This document shows, piece after piece, positions 8,363-16,866 of a stretch of 64,000 nt of DNA (positions within the stretch are counted from its first letter, which is position 1; the number at the start of each line of letters is the position of its first letter). The DNA comes from Pseudalkalibacillus sp051842935. Lineage in GTDB: Bacteria; Bacillota; Bacilli; Bacillales; Fictibacillaceae. The position numbers were made by a program, and so were the translations under genes. The notes below the pieces were generated by a model that was not told the origin of the DNA, did not search any database, and saw only the letters and a list, made by a program, of their open reading frames with translations. The stretch is from NCBI RefSeq assembly GCF_051842935.1, contig NZ_JBPXRR010000001.1:1488001-1552000 (forward strand), read 5' to 3'.

Positions 8363-9346
8363 TCAGTTTTGGGGAAGTTCTATATCTGCAGAGTATACCC
8401 GATGGACTTCACCCTCATCATCTTCAACGAGAAGGACACCCTCTTCTGTAATACCCTTCGCTTTGCCATACAGCTCTCCAGTGATCGTACGGACTTTTAC
8501 CCGCCTTCCAAGACTTGCTGCAGAACCTTCCCATAATAGCTTGATCGGGGCAAACCCGTGCTCAAGGTATAGATGATAGAGCTTTTCCATCTTTTCCATG
8601 ATGGCACGGACGAGATGGGCTCGTTCAATCTCTTTCCCGCTTTGGACTTTCAATGAGGTTGCGATTTTCTTGATTTCTTCTGGAAAAACCTCTTCTGGTG
8701 TGTTTACGTTGATGCCGATCCCGATGATGACGGAATTGACACGATCTGCTTCCGCTTGAAGCTCTGTCAGGATCCCGACCACTTTTTTCCCTTCAATCAA
8801 AATATCATTCGGCCATTTGATCTGGGCATCCAAATCGGTCACTTCCTTGATCCCCTGGACGACACTGACAGCAGCCAGTAATGTGAGCTGAGGTGCCCTT
8901 TGGGGTGGAATGTTCGGTCGTAAGATGATGCTCATCCAGATGCCGTTTCCTTTCGGTGAGTGCCATGAACGACCTAATCGTCCTTTTCCTAACGTTTGTT
9001 CGTCAGCGATGACGATGGTTCCTTCTTCTGCATCATTCAAGGCGAATTTATGGGCGATTTCCTGAGTCGATGTCACCGATGGCTCATAATGGATGACTTG
9101 TCCGATTTTTTCTGTCTCCATATGATGTTTGATTTCACCCGGATGAAGGTTATTCGGTCGATCGATGATGCGGTATCCTTTTTTCTGTACCGCCTCCACG
9201 ACATACCCTTCCTTTCTCAGCTCTTCGATATGCTTCCATATCGCTGTTCGTGAACATCCGATGATTTCGCTGAGCTTTTGTCCGGACATATGGTCATCCG
9301 ATTCCGAAAGAAGACTGATCAACCGTTCTCTTGTGCTTGATTGCAT
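8363..9346 (-). CDS. birA: Bifunctional biotin ligase / biotin operon repressor BirA
   Basis: Activates biotin to biotinyl-AMP, transfers it to carboxylase subunits, and represses biotin genes. An N-terminal winged HTH (about residues 6-60, with GCSRTAIWKHIEELRKEGY) precedes the ligase domain. The biotinyl-AMP loop is KGRLGRSW at 121-128. I chose the ATG at 9346 (327 aa). A longer reading would begin at a GTG at 9358 that abuts the AGGAG ribosome site, and the B. subtilis protein also begins at the equivalent methionine. It overlaps the end of cca by 28 bp and is the last gene of the operon. Confidence 0.94.
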   Translation of the reverse strand: MQSSTRERLISLLSESDDHMSGQKLSEIIGCSRTAIWKHIEELRKEGYVVEAVQKKGYRIIDRPNNLHPGEIKHHMETEKIGQVIHYEPSVTSTQEIAHKFALNDAEEGTIVIADEQTLGKGRLGRSWHSPKGNGIWMSIILRPNIPPQRAPQLTLLAAVSVVQGIKEVTDLDAQIKWPNDILIEGKKVVGILTELQAEADRVNSVIIGIGINVNTPEEVFPEEIKKIATSLKVQSGKEIERAHLVRAIMEKMEKLYHLYLEHGFAPIKLLWEGSAASLGRRVKVRTITGELYGKAKGITEEGVLLVEDDEGEVHRVYSADIELPQN

Positions 9347-10509
9347 TGTGTAATCCACTCCTTAATTTCCCCGGGGTCATTTTTCAATGTTCCCGATACG
9401 ACACGACACTCGATATTTTCCAAAAGTTCCTCAATCCATGGTCCAGGCGGCTGATTTACCAGGGCTTGGAGGTCATTCCCATCGATCGCCAACTCCGATC
9501 GCTCCTGGATCGGAAGCTGTACAAAGATTGCATTCATCTCTTGAGGAGTCGTAGACACCTGATATCCAAAAAACTGTTGTAATCTCATAACCGATTTCAA
9601 ACGATCCAATCCATTGCGGTAGAGGGTCATTGGATTTTTGAAATCGGGATCGTTTCTATATAATTCTACAAGATGAGAAACTTGCTTGCGTTTCTGATTG
9701 GAAGGTTTCCAAGCATGAAGCCAATCGAACGGTTCCGATATACCCAGCCTCAAGAGGAATCCAGCCCATCTCTCTTCATCAGAGGTCAATTTCTCCCATT
9801 TGGAAAAAGCGGGATTCACTTCAAACTTATATGGACCATTTGGTAAATACCGATCGAGGTTTGCCTCCTTGATGAATTGAAGAGCTTCTTCACAATGGGC
9901 CCCTGCTAGTAACTTTTCGAATTCATCCCGTATTCGTTCAACTGAAATCTTGTCCAGCAGTACTGCATTCATTTTGAGTGCAGTATACGTTTCACTTTCC
10001 AACCTGAACCCGAGTGCTGAGAGGAAGCGCAATGCCCGCATCATCCGTAATGGGTCTTCGCGGAAACGTTCATGTGGATTTCCGACGGCACGGATCAGCT
10101 TCTTTTCCAAGTCTAATTGACCACCGAAAGGATCAAAAACGGTCTCATCCTGCCTGAGAGCCATTGCATTAATGGTGAAATCACGTCTTGACAGATCTAA
10201 TTCGATTGAATCATGGAATTCAACCTCTGATGGATGTCGATAGTCTTCATACTCGCCTTCTTTTCGGAACGTCGTCACTTCATAGGATTCTCCATCCATC
10301 CTGACGATGACGGTACCGTGTTCTATGCCGACCGGAATCGTCTTTTCGAAGATCCGTTGGACGTCCTCTGGTAAAGCGGAAGTGGCGATGTCAATATCTC
10401 CAAGCTTCTTCTTCAACAGAAGGTCCCGGACGACACCACCTACGATATAAGCGTCATATCCATTGTTTTTCAATTGCTCGATGATTTTTTCCGCTTTACT
10501 GAAAGACAT
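9319..10509 (-). CDS. cca: CCA tRNA nucleotidyltransferase
   Basis: Adds or repairs the CCA end of tRNAs. It is a 396-residue class II enzyme. The head domain has GGVVRD at 24-29 and the catalytic DID at 38-40, then the RRDFTINAMAL motif and the ERIRDEFEKLL helix. The C-terminal part is the neck/body/tail typical of Bacillus enzymes (397 aa in B. subtilis). An AGGAG ribosome site precedes the ATG. It lies between bshA and birA, as in B. subtilis. Confidence 0.96.
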   Translation of the reverse strand: MSFSKAEKIIEQLKNNGYDAYIVGGVVRDLLLKKKLGDIDIATSALPEDVQRIFEKTIPVGIEHGTVIVRMDGESYEVTTFRKEGEYEDYRHPSEVEFHDSIELDLSRRDFTINAMALRQDETVFDPFGGQLDLEKKLIRAVGNPHERFREDPLRMMRALRFLSALGFRLESETYTALKMNAVLLDKISVERIRDEFEKLLAGAHCEEALQFIKEANLDRYLPNGPYKFEVNPAFSKWEKLTSDEERWAGFLLRLGISEPFDWLHAWKPSNQKRKQVSHLVELYRNDPDFKNPMTLYRNGLDRLKSVMRLQQFFGYQVSTTPQEMNAIFVQLPIQERSELAIDGNDLQALVNQPPGPWIEELLENIECRVVSGTLKNDPGEIKEWITQCNQAQENG

Positions 10510-10520
10510 GATCCGCTCTC

Positions 10521-11666
10521 CTAAACTTCGACTGATTTGATACCGAGTGTCTTCGCATAAACATCCATATATTGCTCTACGATTTTACGTGAGTGGAACT
10601 GCGTATGGACATGCTCTATTGCATTCTTTGACATTTGCTCATGGAGTTCGTCGTTTTGCAGGATCTCAAGGGATTTTTCAGTGATGACATCCAGATCTCC
10701 CACTTTACAAACATAACCGGTTTTCCCGTCTTCAATGACTTCTGGAATACCTCCTATGTTCGTACCGATGACCGGAACGCCACATGCCATCGCTTCTAGT
10801 AGAACGAGACCGAAGCTTTCTTTTTCAGATAAGAGCAACTTCAAATCACTGATAGAGAACAATTCTGCAATATTGTCCTGCTTCCCTAAGAAATGGACAT
10901 CGTCTTCTATACCAAGCTCCTTCGTCAGACGACAAGCGACCGTAAGCTCTGGGCCATCTCCTACCAGCAATAGTTTGGAAGGAACTTTCTTATTGACTCT
11001 ATGAAAGGTATTGACGACGTCCGGAACTCTTTTCACGCCTCGGAAGTTGGAAACGTGGATGATCACTTTTTCATCTGGACCAATCCCATATTCTTTGCGC
11101 AAATCAGTAGAAGTGGTCCGGTGGTACACTTTTTCATCAATGAAGTTATATACACACTCGATTTCTTTATCCGTGCCCAACAGGACCTGTGTTTGCTCGA
11201 TCAAACTGTTTGAGACCGCTGTCACGGAGTCTGACTGTTCAATTCCGAATTTAATCAATTCGCTCAGGCTCGGATCATAACCGAGCACTGTAATGTCCGT
11301 CCCGTGCAGAGTAGTCACGATCTTCAAGTGATCTCCGACCATCTGCTTCGCTAAATAGGCACAGATGGCATGAGGGACAGCATAATGGACGTGCAACAGA
11401 TCCAGTTCTTCCCGTTCTGCGATTTCCGCCATTTTACTCGCGAGCGTCAAATCGTAAGGAGGATAACGGAAAACGGAATATTGATTCACTTCGACTTCAT
11501 GGAAGTGGATGTTCGAATAGAACTTTTCGAGGCGAAAAGGGACGCTTGATGTGATGAAATGGATTTCATGCCCTTCCTTCGCTAGCATTTTTCCAAGTTC
11601 CGTGGCGACGACGCCAGATCCACCGACTGTCGGATAACATGTGATACCGATTTTCAGTTTTTTCAT
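10521..11666 (-). CDS. bshA: N-acetyl-alpha-D-glucosaminyl L-malate synthase BshA
   Basis: First step of bacillithiol synthesis: transfers GlcNAc from UDP-GlcNAc to L-malate. It is a GT-B retaining glycosyltransferase (GT4), 381 aa. The Rossmann N-terminal loop GGSGVVATELGK (15-26) and the EX7E motif E283-E291 in KESFGLVLLEAMACG are present. HGTD at 121-124 fits the BshA acceptor site. The start overlaps the bshB1 stop (ATGA), so the two are translationally coupled. The redox partner gene ypdA lies in the same window at 50-51 kb. Confidence 0.96.
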   Translation of the reverse strand: MKKLKIGITCYPTVGGSGVVATELGKMLAKEGHEIHFITSSVPFRLEKFYSNIHFHEVEVNQYSVFRYPPYDLTLASKMAEIAEREELDLLHVHYAVPHAICAYLAKQMVGDHLKIVTTLHGTDITVLGYDPSLSELIKFGIEQSDSVTAVSNSLIEQTQVLLGTDKEIECVYNFIDEKVYHRTTSTDLRKEYGIGPDEKVIIHVSNFRGVKRVPDVVNTFHRVNKKVPSKLLLVGDGPELTVACRLTKELGIEDDVHFLGKQDNIAELFSISDLKLLLSEKESFGLVLLEAMACGVPVIGTNIGGIPEVIEDGKTGYVCKVGDLDVITEKSLEILQNDELHEQMSKNAIEHVHTQFHSRKIVEQYMDVYAKTLGIKSVEV

Positions 11667-12373
11667 GTTGACTCTCCTAACAAATGATCCATCAAGATCG
11701 GACGTTTAGTATAGAACCCTTCAGCATAACGTACACCTGCTTCTTTTCCAAACATCGTGTCACGCGCTTCAACCGTTTCAAGGTAACCGTTATTGAGCGG
11801 GGTCTCTACACCGTCTTCACTTGCTGTAAATTGACTCTTATAAGCTTTCAAGCTATCCATCTTCCTCTCTTGGACTGCTGATATATCAACTGTAAAAGAA
11901 GGATGGTCATAACCGTTGATGTAGTAATAATAAACCTTTTCGATTCGGTGTGCAGGTAAATCTCCCTCCACCGTGAATTTTCGGATTCCGGCCGAAAAGA
12001 GGGCTTCCTCAACCAATCTTGTGCAGTTTCCGTGATCCGGGTGACGGTCTTTCGGATAAGGAACGAAAACCGCCTTTGGTTTGTATTTTCTTATGACTGC
12101 CGCAATTTTTCTAATATGGGAATCCGTAATCGATAATCCGCGGTCTGGCAAGTGAAGGTTGATCCTTTCACTCAGACCGAGTGTTTCACTCGCTTGTCTC
12201 GCTTCCTGCTGACGAAGTTCCACATTGCCATTGGAAGACAGTTCTGCTAGCGTCAAATCACAGACTCCTGTCTTGAAGCCTCTATCTGCATGTTTGATCA
12301 GTGTACCTGCCATACCGATTTCAACATCATCAGGATGTGCACCGAAGGCAAGAAGATCAAGTTCATCGTTCAT
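11663..12373 (-). CDS. bshB1: Bacillithiol biosynthesis deacetylase BshB1
   Basis: Removes acetate from GlcNAc-malate to give GlcN-malate, the second step to bacillithiol. It is a LmbE/PIG-L zinc deacetylase of 236 aa. The zinc site is formed by H13 and D16 (AHPDD at 12-16) and H114 (HPDHGN). D15 is the expected general base. It lies between mgsA (2 bp after its stop) and bshA (4-bp overlap). Identity rests on motif plus context. A second, BshB2-type enzyme cannot be excluded elsewhere in the genome. Confidence 0.95.
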   Translation of the reverse strand: MNDELDLLAFGAHPDDVEIGMAGTLIKHADRGFKTGVCDLTLAELSSNGNVELRQQEARQASETLGLSERINLHLPDRGLSITDSHIRKIAAVIRKYKPKAVFVPYPKDRHPDHGNCTRLVEEALFSAGIRKFTVEGDLPAHRIEKVYYYYINGYDHPSFTVDISAVQERKMDSLKAYKSQFTASEDGVETPLNNGYLETVEARDTMFGKEAGVRYAEGFYTKRPILMDHLLGEST

Positions 12374-12375
12374 AC

Positions 12376-12786
12376 CTAACCTTCCTCTCTATCCCGGATC
12401 ACTTTACGCCAGTCGAAATCACCGCGCTCTAACGCGTGGACAAAAATTTCTGCACTTGCAATGTTGGAGGCAAGAGGGATCTGATAAACATCACAAAGTC
12501 GGATAAGCGCTGCGATATCCGGTTCATGTGGCTGTGCCGTTAGCGGGTCTTTGAAAAAGATGACCAAATCCATCTTGTTTTCAGCGATCATTGCTCCGAT
12601 TTGTTGATCCCCACCGAGCGGACCGGATTGGAACCTGTGCACTTCAAGGCCTGTTGCATCCGAAATTTTCGTTCCCGTCGTCCCGGTAGCAAACAGCTTA
12701 TGTTTTTTCAGAACAGGTGCATATGCGACTGTAAAATTAATGATATCCTGCTTCTTCTTATCGTGTGCAATCAATGCTATATTCAT
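12376..12786 (-). CDS. mgsA: Methylglyoxal synthase MgsA
   Basis: Converts dihydroxyacetone phosphate to methylglyoxal and phosphate, a bypass that relieves sugar-phosphate stress. The 136-residue protein carries the signature SGPLGGDQQIG with catalytic D60 and the H87/D90 pair in PHEPD. Phosphate-binding GTTGTK is at 35-40. Methylglyoxal is detoxified by bacillithiol-dependent routes, which makes linkage to bshB1-bshA sensible. The same order occurs in B. subtilis (ypjF). Confidence 0.96.
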   Translation of the reverse strand: MNIALIAHDKKKQDIINFTVAYAPVLKKHKLFATGTTGTKISDATGLEVHRFQSGPLGGDQQIGAMIAENKMDLVIFFKDPLTAQPHEPDIAALIRLCDVYQIPLASNIASAEIFVHALERGDFDWRKVIRDREEG

Positions 12787-12796
12787 CTGTCTACCC

Positions 12797-13603
12797 CTAC
12801 TCCATTAGATTTTCCAATCCATAAACCAATACGTCCAATTTCATGATCGTCTCAACAGACATTTTCACACCTGGCATGAACGCACTTCGATCGATCGTAT
12901 CATGGCGGATGGATAACGTTTGTCCTGTCGTACCTAACAGAACTTCCTGGTGTGCAACACGTCCCGGAAGACGTACACTGTGGATCCGGATGCCATCAAC
13001 ATCCCCACCTCTTGCACCCTTGAGATCTTCTGTTTCTTCAGGATGACCTTGTTGTTTCGGTTCACGGACCTCTTTGATCATTTGAGCCGTTTTCATCGCT
13101 GTACCAGAAGGTGCATCCAGCTTTTGGTCATGATGCTGTTCGATGATCTCGACGTCTGGCATGTACTTGGCTGCCATTTGAGAAAACTTCATCATCAAAA
13201 TCGCTCCGATAGCAAAATTCGGCGCGATGACAACGCCGATGCCTTTCTCTTCTGCTGTTTCACTGAATCGTGCGATTTCCTCATCTGTAAAACCTGTTGT
13301 TCCGACGACTGGCCGAACACCATACTCAAGTGCGATTTCCAGATGCTTTTTACCGGAATCCGGTTTGGTCAGGTCAATGATAACATCCGTTTCGGTTTCT
13401 GAAAGACACGTTCGTAGATCATCAAAAACAGGAATCTCCAGGTTTGGCTGATCTTCAAGATCTTTTAGCATCTTTCCTGCGTTTTTAGTATCCACGACTG
13501 CTTTCAGCTGAAAGTGCTCTGTATCGGTGACCATCTTCACAGCTTCCTTGCCCATTTTTCCTCTCGGACCAGCTATGACGATACGGATGGTTCGTTCACT
13601 CAT
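12797..13603 (-). CDS. dapB: 4-hydroxy-tetrahydrodipicolinate reductase DapB
   Basis: NAD(P)H-dependent step of the lysine/diaminopimelate pathway, needed for peptidoglycan and spore dipicolinate. It is 268 aa from the ATG at 13603, which follows a perfect AGGAGG. The longer in-frame extension to 13630 lacks a ribosome site and would lie inside ypjD. The dinucleotide loop is AGPRGKMG (11-18). The catalytic motif EQHHDQKLDAPSGT (155-168) carries H157/H158 and K161. The start overlaps the ypjD stop (ATGA). Confidence 0.96.
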   Translation of the reverse strand: MSERTIRIVIAGPRGKMGKEAVKMVTDTEHFQLKAVVDTKNAGKMLKDLEDQPNLEIPVFDDLRTCLSETETDVIIDLTKPDSGKKHLEIALEYGVRPVVGTTGFTDEEIARFSETAEEKGIGVVIAPNFAIGAILMMKFSQMAAKYMPDVEIIEQHHDQKLDAPSGTAMKTAQMIKEVREPKQQGHPEETEDLKGARGGDVDGIRIHSVRLPGRVAHQEVLLGTTGQTLSIRHDTIDRSAFMPGVKMSVETIMKLDVLVYGLENLME

Positions 13604-13938
13604 TCTGTTTCCTCCTCTATACGTGTCCAACGATCTTTATCTCTTGTGTTGAATTTATCCATCACGATGCGTAACGCTTCGTCTAAATCAATATGTAATG
13701 AATTCGCAAAACAGATCACGACGAACAATAGATCTCCTAATTCTTCTTCAATCGACTGTTCATCTTCACTGGATTTTTTCGGCTTTTCCCCATAACGATG
13801 GTTCACTTCTCTGGATAGTTCGCCTAACTCTTCTGTCATCCTCGCAAGCATGGCTAGTGGACTGAAATATCCTTCCTTGAATTGTCCGATATATTCATCT
13901 ACTGCATCTTGCATCTCTTTCATCGTACGTTCGTTCAT
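13600..13938 (-). CDS. ypjD: MazG-like nucleotide pyrophosphohydrolase YpjD
   Basis: A 112-residue all-alpha NTP pyrophosphohydrolase of the MazG/dUTPase-like group, which hydrolyses nucleoside triphosphates to monophosphates. The metal-binding acidic motifs are EELGE (36-40) and EEELGDLLF (64-72). The substrate for this subfamily is not settled. It is the first gene of the ypjD-dapB-mgsA-bshB1-bshA-cca-birA operon and has a clear sigma-A promoter. B. subtilis YpjD has 111 aa in the same position. Confidence 0.9.
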   Translation of the reverse strand: MNERTMKEMQDAVDEYIGQFKEGYFSPLAMLARMTEELGELSREVNHRYGEKPKKSSEDEQSIEEELGDLLFVVICFANSLHIDLDEALRIVMDKFNTRDKDRWTRIEEETE

Positions 13939-13966
13939 CGTTCCACCTCATTTCATACTCTACTTC

Positions 13967-13995
13967 ATGTTAGCTAAATCAAAACGGTTTGACAA
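13967..13995 (-). promoter_or_regulatory. Sigma-A promoter of the ypjD-dapB-bsh operon
   Basis: The -35 TTGTCA (13995-13990) and -10 TAACAT (13972-13967) are separated by 17 nt. Transcription should start about 20-30 nt before the ypjD ATG. The -35 shares five bases with the -35 of the divergent ypjC promoter. Confidence 0.7.
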
Positions 13996-14017
13996 ATAAT
14001 AAAGACATGGATAGATT
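13989..14017 (+). promoter_or_regulatory. Sigma-A promoter of ypjC
   Basis: A perfect -35 TTGACA (13989-13994), a 17-nt spacer and -10 TAGATT (14012-14017). It leaves a leader of about 85 nt before the ypjC ribosome site AAAAGGAGG. Confidence 0.75.
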
Positions 14018-14108
14018 GGTTAGGTAGTGATGTATGATTTCTACTTATTCGTTAGTATGACCGAACCGTCACTCAATCAACAGAATACGTTAAAAGGAGG
14101 CTGTCCGG

Positions 14109-14981
14109 ATGCTTAAGATCAAGCTTAAGAATGTATTATTCATTTTACTCGGTTCAGCAATTTTCAGTTTCGGCATCATCCATTTCAATCTTGAAAACAA
14201 CCTGGCTGAAGGCGGATTCACGGGTATCACCCTGATTCTCTATAATCTCTTTCAAATCGATCCTGCCATATCCAACCTCGTATTGAATGTTCCATTGTTC
14301 TTGATAGGTTGGAGATTGCTCGGGAGGAACGCCTTCATATACACCATCATCGGTACAGTGGCAGTGTCCTTTTTTCTATGGATCTTCCAATACCATTTGC
14401 GGTTTCACTTTCCACTCCGAGAGGATCTGACACTTGCGGCGTTGTTCGCCGGGGTATTCATCGGAATCGGATTGGGTATCATTTTCCGCTATGGTGGTAC
14501 CACAGGCGGTGTCGATATCATTGCTAGACTAGTGAACAAATATGTCGGGTGGAGTTTCGGTAAGACGATGTTCCTTTTTGACGCTTTCGTCATTTTGTCT
14601 GCGACCATCACTTACCTCAACTATAAAGAAGCGATGTACACACTTGTTGCCGTGTTTGTTGGTGCGCGTGTCATCGACTTTATCCAGGAAGGTGCATACG
14701 CAGCCAAGGCAGCCATGATCATATCTGAGAAAAACGCAGAAATCGCCAATCGCATCATCAAAGAGCTCGATCGTGGCGCGACCATCTTGAATGGAAGAGG
14801 AACGTTCACCGGTGCGCAAAAAGAGGTTTTGTATTGCGTCATCGCGAGGAATGAAATCTTCCGGTTGCGAATCTTGATCCAACAGATCGATCCGCATGCT
14901 TTCGTCGCCGTCAATGACGTCCATGATGTACTTGGAGAAGGATTCACCCTGGATGAAAACAAGAACCCATTACACGATTAG
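14109..14981 (+). CDS. ypjC: YitT/YpjC family membrane protein (UPF0750)
   Basis: A 290-residue integral membrane protein. About five hydrophobic segments fill residues 5-190. A soluble C-terminal domain (about residues 205-285) is a DUF2179-type alpha/beta ligand-binding fold (GATILNGRGTFTGAQKEVLYCVI). This is the standard YitT family architecture. Transport substrate and function are unknown. It is the only plus-strand gene in this part of the window, divergent from ypjD and followed by a strong terminator. Length matches B. subtilis YpjC, also located beside ypjD. Confidence 0.9.
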   Translation: MLKIKLKNVLFILLGSAIFSFGIIHFNLENNLAEGGFTGITLILYNLFQIDPAISNLVLNVPLFLIGWRLLGRNAFIYTIIGTVAVSFFLWIFQYHLRFHFPLREDLTLAALFAGVFIGIGLGIIFRYGGTTGGVDIIARLVNKYVGWSFGKTMFLFDAFVILSATITYLNYKEAMYTLVAVFVGARVIDFIQEGAYAAKAAMIISEKNAEIANRIIKELDRGATILNGRGTFTGAQKEVLYCVIARNEIFRLRILIQQIDPHAFVAVNDVHDVLGEGFTLDENKNPLHD

Positions 14982-14986
14982 ATGAG

Positions 14987-15032
14987 GCTGACCTAGAACA
15001 TCAAATATATGATGTTCAGGTCAGCTTTTTTT
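14987..15032 (+). terminator. Rho-independent terminator of ypjC
   Basis: A long stem, GCTGACCTaGAACATCA pairing with TGATGTTCaGGTCAGC around a 6-nt loop, is followed by TTTTTTT. It starts 6 bp after the stop codon. Confidence 0.95.
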
Positions 15033-15056
15033 ATGATGTAGTGTGAGTTAAGCGCG

Positions 15057-15157
15057 TCTTGTGGGGTGCGATCTTCCGTTTTTCCCGTTTTCGGGGTGCC
15101 CAAGAGCCTCTTGCGGGGTGCGATCTTCCGTTTTTGGCGTTTTTGGGGTGCGCATGC
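15057..15157. repeat. Tandem repeat, two copies, 52-bp period
   Basis: Two adjacent copies (15057-15108 and 15109-15157) of a G/T-rich unit. The word TCTTCCGTTTTT starts at 15072 and 15124, and GGGGTGC at 15063/15115 and again at 15093/15145. A 13-bp palindrome CAAGAGCCTCTTG spans the junction. It sits between the convergent terminators of ypjC and yugP, with no coding potential. Confidence 0.8.
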
Positions 15158-15183
15158 CAGTAAAAAGAACGGCGAAACAACAT

Positions 15184-15216
15184 AAAAAAAACCGCTTGGC
15201 TTTTACCAAGCGGTTT
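15184..15216 (-). terminator. Terminator of yugP (bidirectional shape)
   Basis: Stem AAACCGCTTGG / CCAAGCGGTTT with a 6-nt loop. On the minus strand it is followed by a run of seven T residues, just after the yugP stop. Confidence 0.9.
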
Positions 15217-15226
15217 TACCTTATCA

Positions 15227-15901
15227 TTATTCAGATTGGTTCATTCCGACGAAAATGAGCACGAACCGCGCGAGTTCTAACAACGCGACTAGTGCGGAAG
15301 CAACATACGTTAGTGCTGCTGCATTCAACACTTTTCTTGCCTGCCGTTCCTCATCATTTCGGATCAGCCCTAGCTGTACAATCTGATTCATCGCACGGCT
15401 GCTTGCATTGAACTCGACCGGTAATGTTACCAGCTGGAAGAGCACTGCCCCAGCCATCAGCAAGATACCTGGCAAAATCAAGTCAGCTGCGCCAAAAATG
15501 ATGCCAATAAGGATGAGGAAATATGACATGTTCGAGCCGATCGATGCGACAGGAACAAGGGCATGCCTGGCTCTTAACGGACCATATTGGTTCGCATGCT
15601 GGATCGCATGGCCCACTTCATGGGCGGCAACTGCCGTCCCTGCTATGGAATGTCCGTAATAATGATCTTCCGACAAACGCACAACCTTGCTGCGCGGATC
15701 ATAATGATCCGACAGTTTCCCGCGGATTGGTTCGATTTCTACATCATGGATGTTATTATCCATCAGGATTTTGCGAGCTACCTCTGCACCTGACATCCCT
15801 AGTGCGGAAGGTACTTTAGCATATTTACTATAGACTTTTTTCACTCGAAACTGAGCCCAAAGTGGAATGGCCAATAACAGGAGAAAATAGATCAGAAACA
15901 T
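15227..15901 (-). CDS. yugP: Membrane zinc metallopeptidase, YugP family
   Basis: A 224-residue membrane protein with an N-terminal hydrophobic segment (about 1-18), a zincin motif HEVGH with H95, E96 and H99, and two to three further membrane segments in the C-terminal half. The RGKLSDHYDPRSKVVRLSE and PVEFNASSRA blocks are typical of YugP (Pfam Zn-protease family 2). The ATG at 15901 is preferred to the TTG one codon earlier because it is 7 nt from AGGAGGG. In B. subtilis yugP is elsewhere; here it stands between ypjC and ypjB. Physiological substrates are unknown. Confidence 0.88.
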   Translation of the reverse strand: MFLIYFLLLLAIPLWAQFRVKKVYSKYAKVPSALGMSGAEVARKILMDNNIHDVEIEPIRGKLSDHYDPRSKVVRLSEDHYYGHSIAGTAVAAHEVGHAIQHANQYGPLRARHALVPVASIGSNMSYFLILIGIIFGAADLILPGILLMAGAVLFQLVTLPVEFNASSRAMNQIVQLGLIRNDEERQARKVLNAAALTYVASALVALLELARFVLIFVGMNQSE

Positions 15902-15952
15902 CAATTGTCCCTCCTAATCGCTTTGATTCCCTTTATAAAGCAAGTATATCAC

Positions 15953-16765
15953 TTAGCGGAAGCGATTGTATTCTTTTTGCTTGGAGAAGGTTTGAATGCC
16001 TTTCTTTTCCTCTGAATATTTTCTCCATCCGACGTAAAATAATGTAGAGATAATTCCGCCTCCGACCGTAAAGATCAGCCACAAAATGGATGGATCCGCA
16101 CTGTCCTCTTGCTTCTGGTCATAAGCATCTTTCAAGGCTGCTTCTATGAACTTGATCTGTTGCAGCTGATGATCCGTCGTTACAACCAATGACCGATTTT
16201 CATCTAAATATTTTACATAGGAATCGATTCGGCTCAATAATTCTGCTGGTAGATCAACACTTAATGCAGGGTGGATTTTGTCATACTTCACCAAGAATTG
16301 ATTGAAGTACGCATAGAAGGATTGCAACTCCTGGTCAGCGGCTGCCCCTTCCATCTTCTCCAACATGCTCATCAATTCATTCTGTGTCGATTTCCATAAC
16401 GGCTGGTGATCCGTATGAACGGCATCAACAAGTAGGTGTAAACCCATCAAGGTATTGACTCTTTCTTCATGGGAAGCAGCGACTTCCGTCAATACTTTCA
16501 CCGATTCATCATAACTGGTTGAAAAAATGCGGAGATGATGGATAGATAAGTCCTTGTCTGCATCGGCTAATTCATGATATTCACGTTCGAAATATCCGAG
16601 AACATCCTTGGCATCAGCATATTTCTCTTCTTTCGTCAGTTGCAGTGCTTTATAGGATAACTCACTCAGCTTCTTCCAATGATCTCCTTCACCATGGTCA
16701 GCAAAAACAGTCAATGGAATGAACAAGAAACACCCTATCAGGAATAAAGCAAATACCCCTCTCAT
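15953..16765 (-). CDS. ypjB: Sporulation protein YpjB
   Basis: A 270-residue protein with a signal peptide (about 1-22, cleavage near VFA-DH), a helical extracytoplasmic domain, and one C-terminal membrane segment (about 225-245, LWLIFTVGGGIISTLFYVGW). This is the topology of the Bacillus YpjB family, annotated as sporulation proteins. The precise role is unknown. It lies between ypjA and yugP, as ypjA-ypjB neighbour each other in B. subtilis. Confidence 0.85.
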   Translation of the reverse strand: MRGVFALFLIGCFLFIPLTVFADHGEGDHWKKLSELSYKALQLTKEEKYADAKDVLGYFEREYHELADADKDLSIHHLRIFSTSYDESVKVLTEVAASHEERVNTLMGLHLLVDAVHTDHQPLWKSTQNELMSMLEKMEGAAADQELQSFYAYFNQFLVKYDKIHPALSVDLPAELLSRIDSYVKYLDENRSLVVTTDHQLQQIKFIEAALKDAYDQKQEDSADPSILWLIFTVGGGIISTLFYVGWRKYSEEKKGIQTFSKQKEYNRFR

Positions 16766-16866
16766 AAAACTTGTCCCTCCTATTAAGAAAACTCTTTCTT
16801 ATACATCACGACCGTACAAGCTATAGTTCATCTTATGTAGGATGGGACAAGAGTAGAACGCGGATT

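Noticed and set aside
9347..9358. Longer birA start at GTG
   Set aside because: The GTG touches the ribosome site, and the downstream ATG matches the family start.
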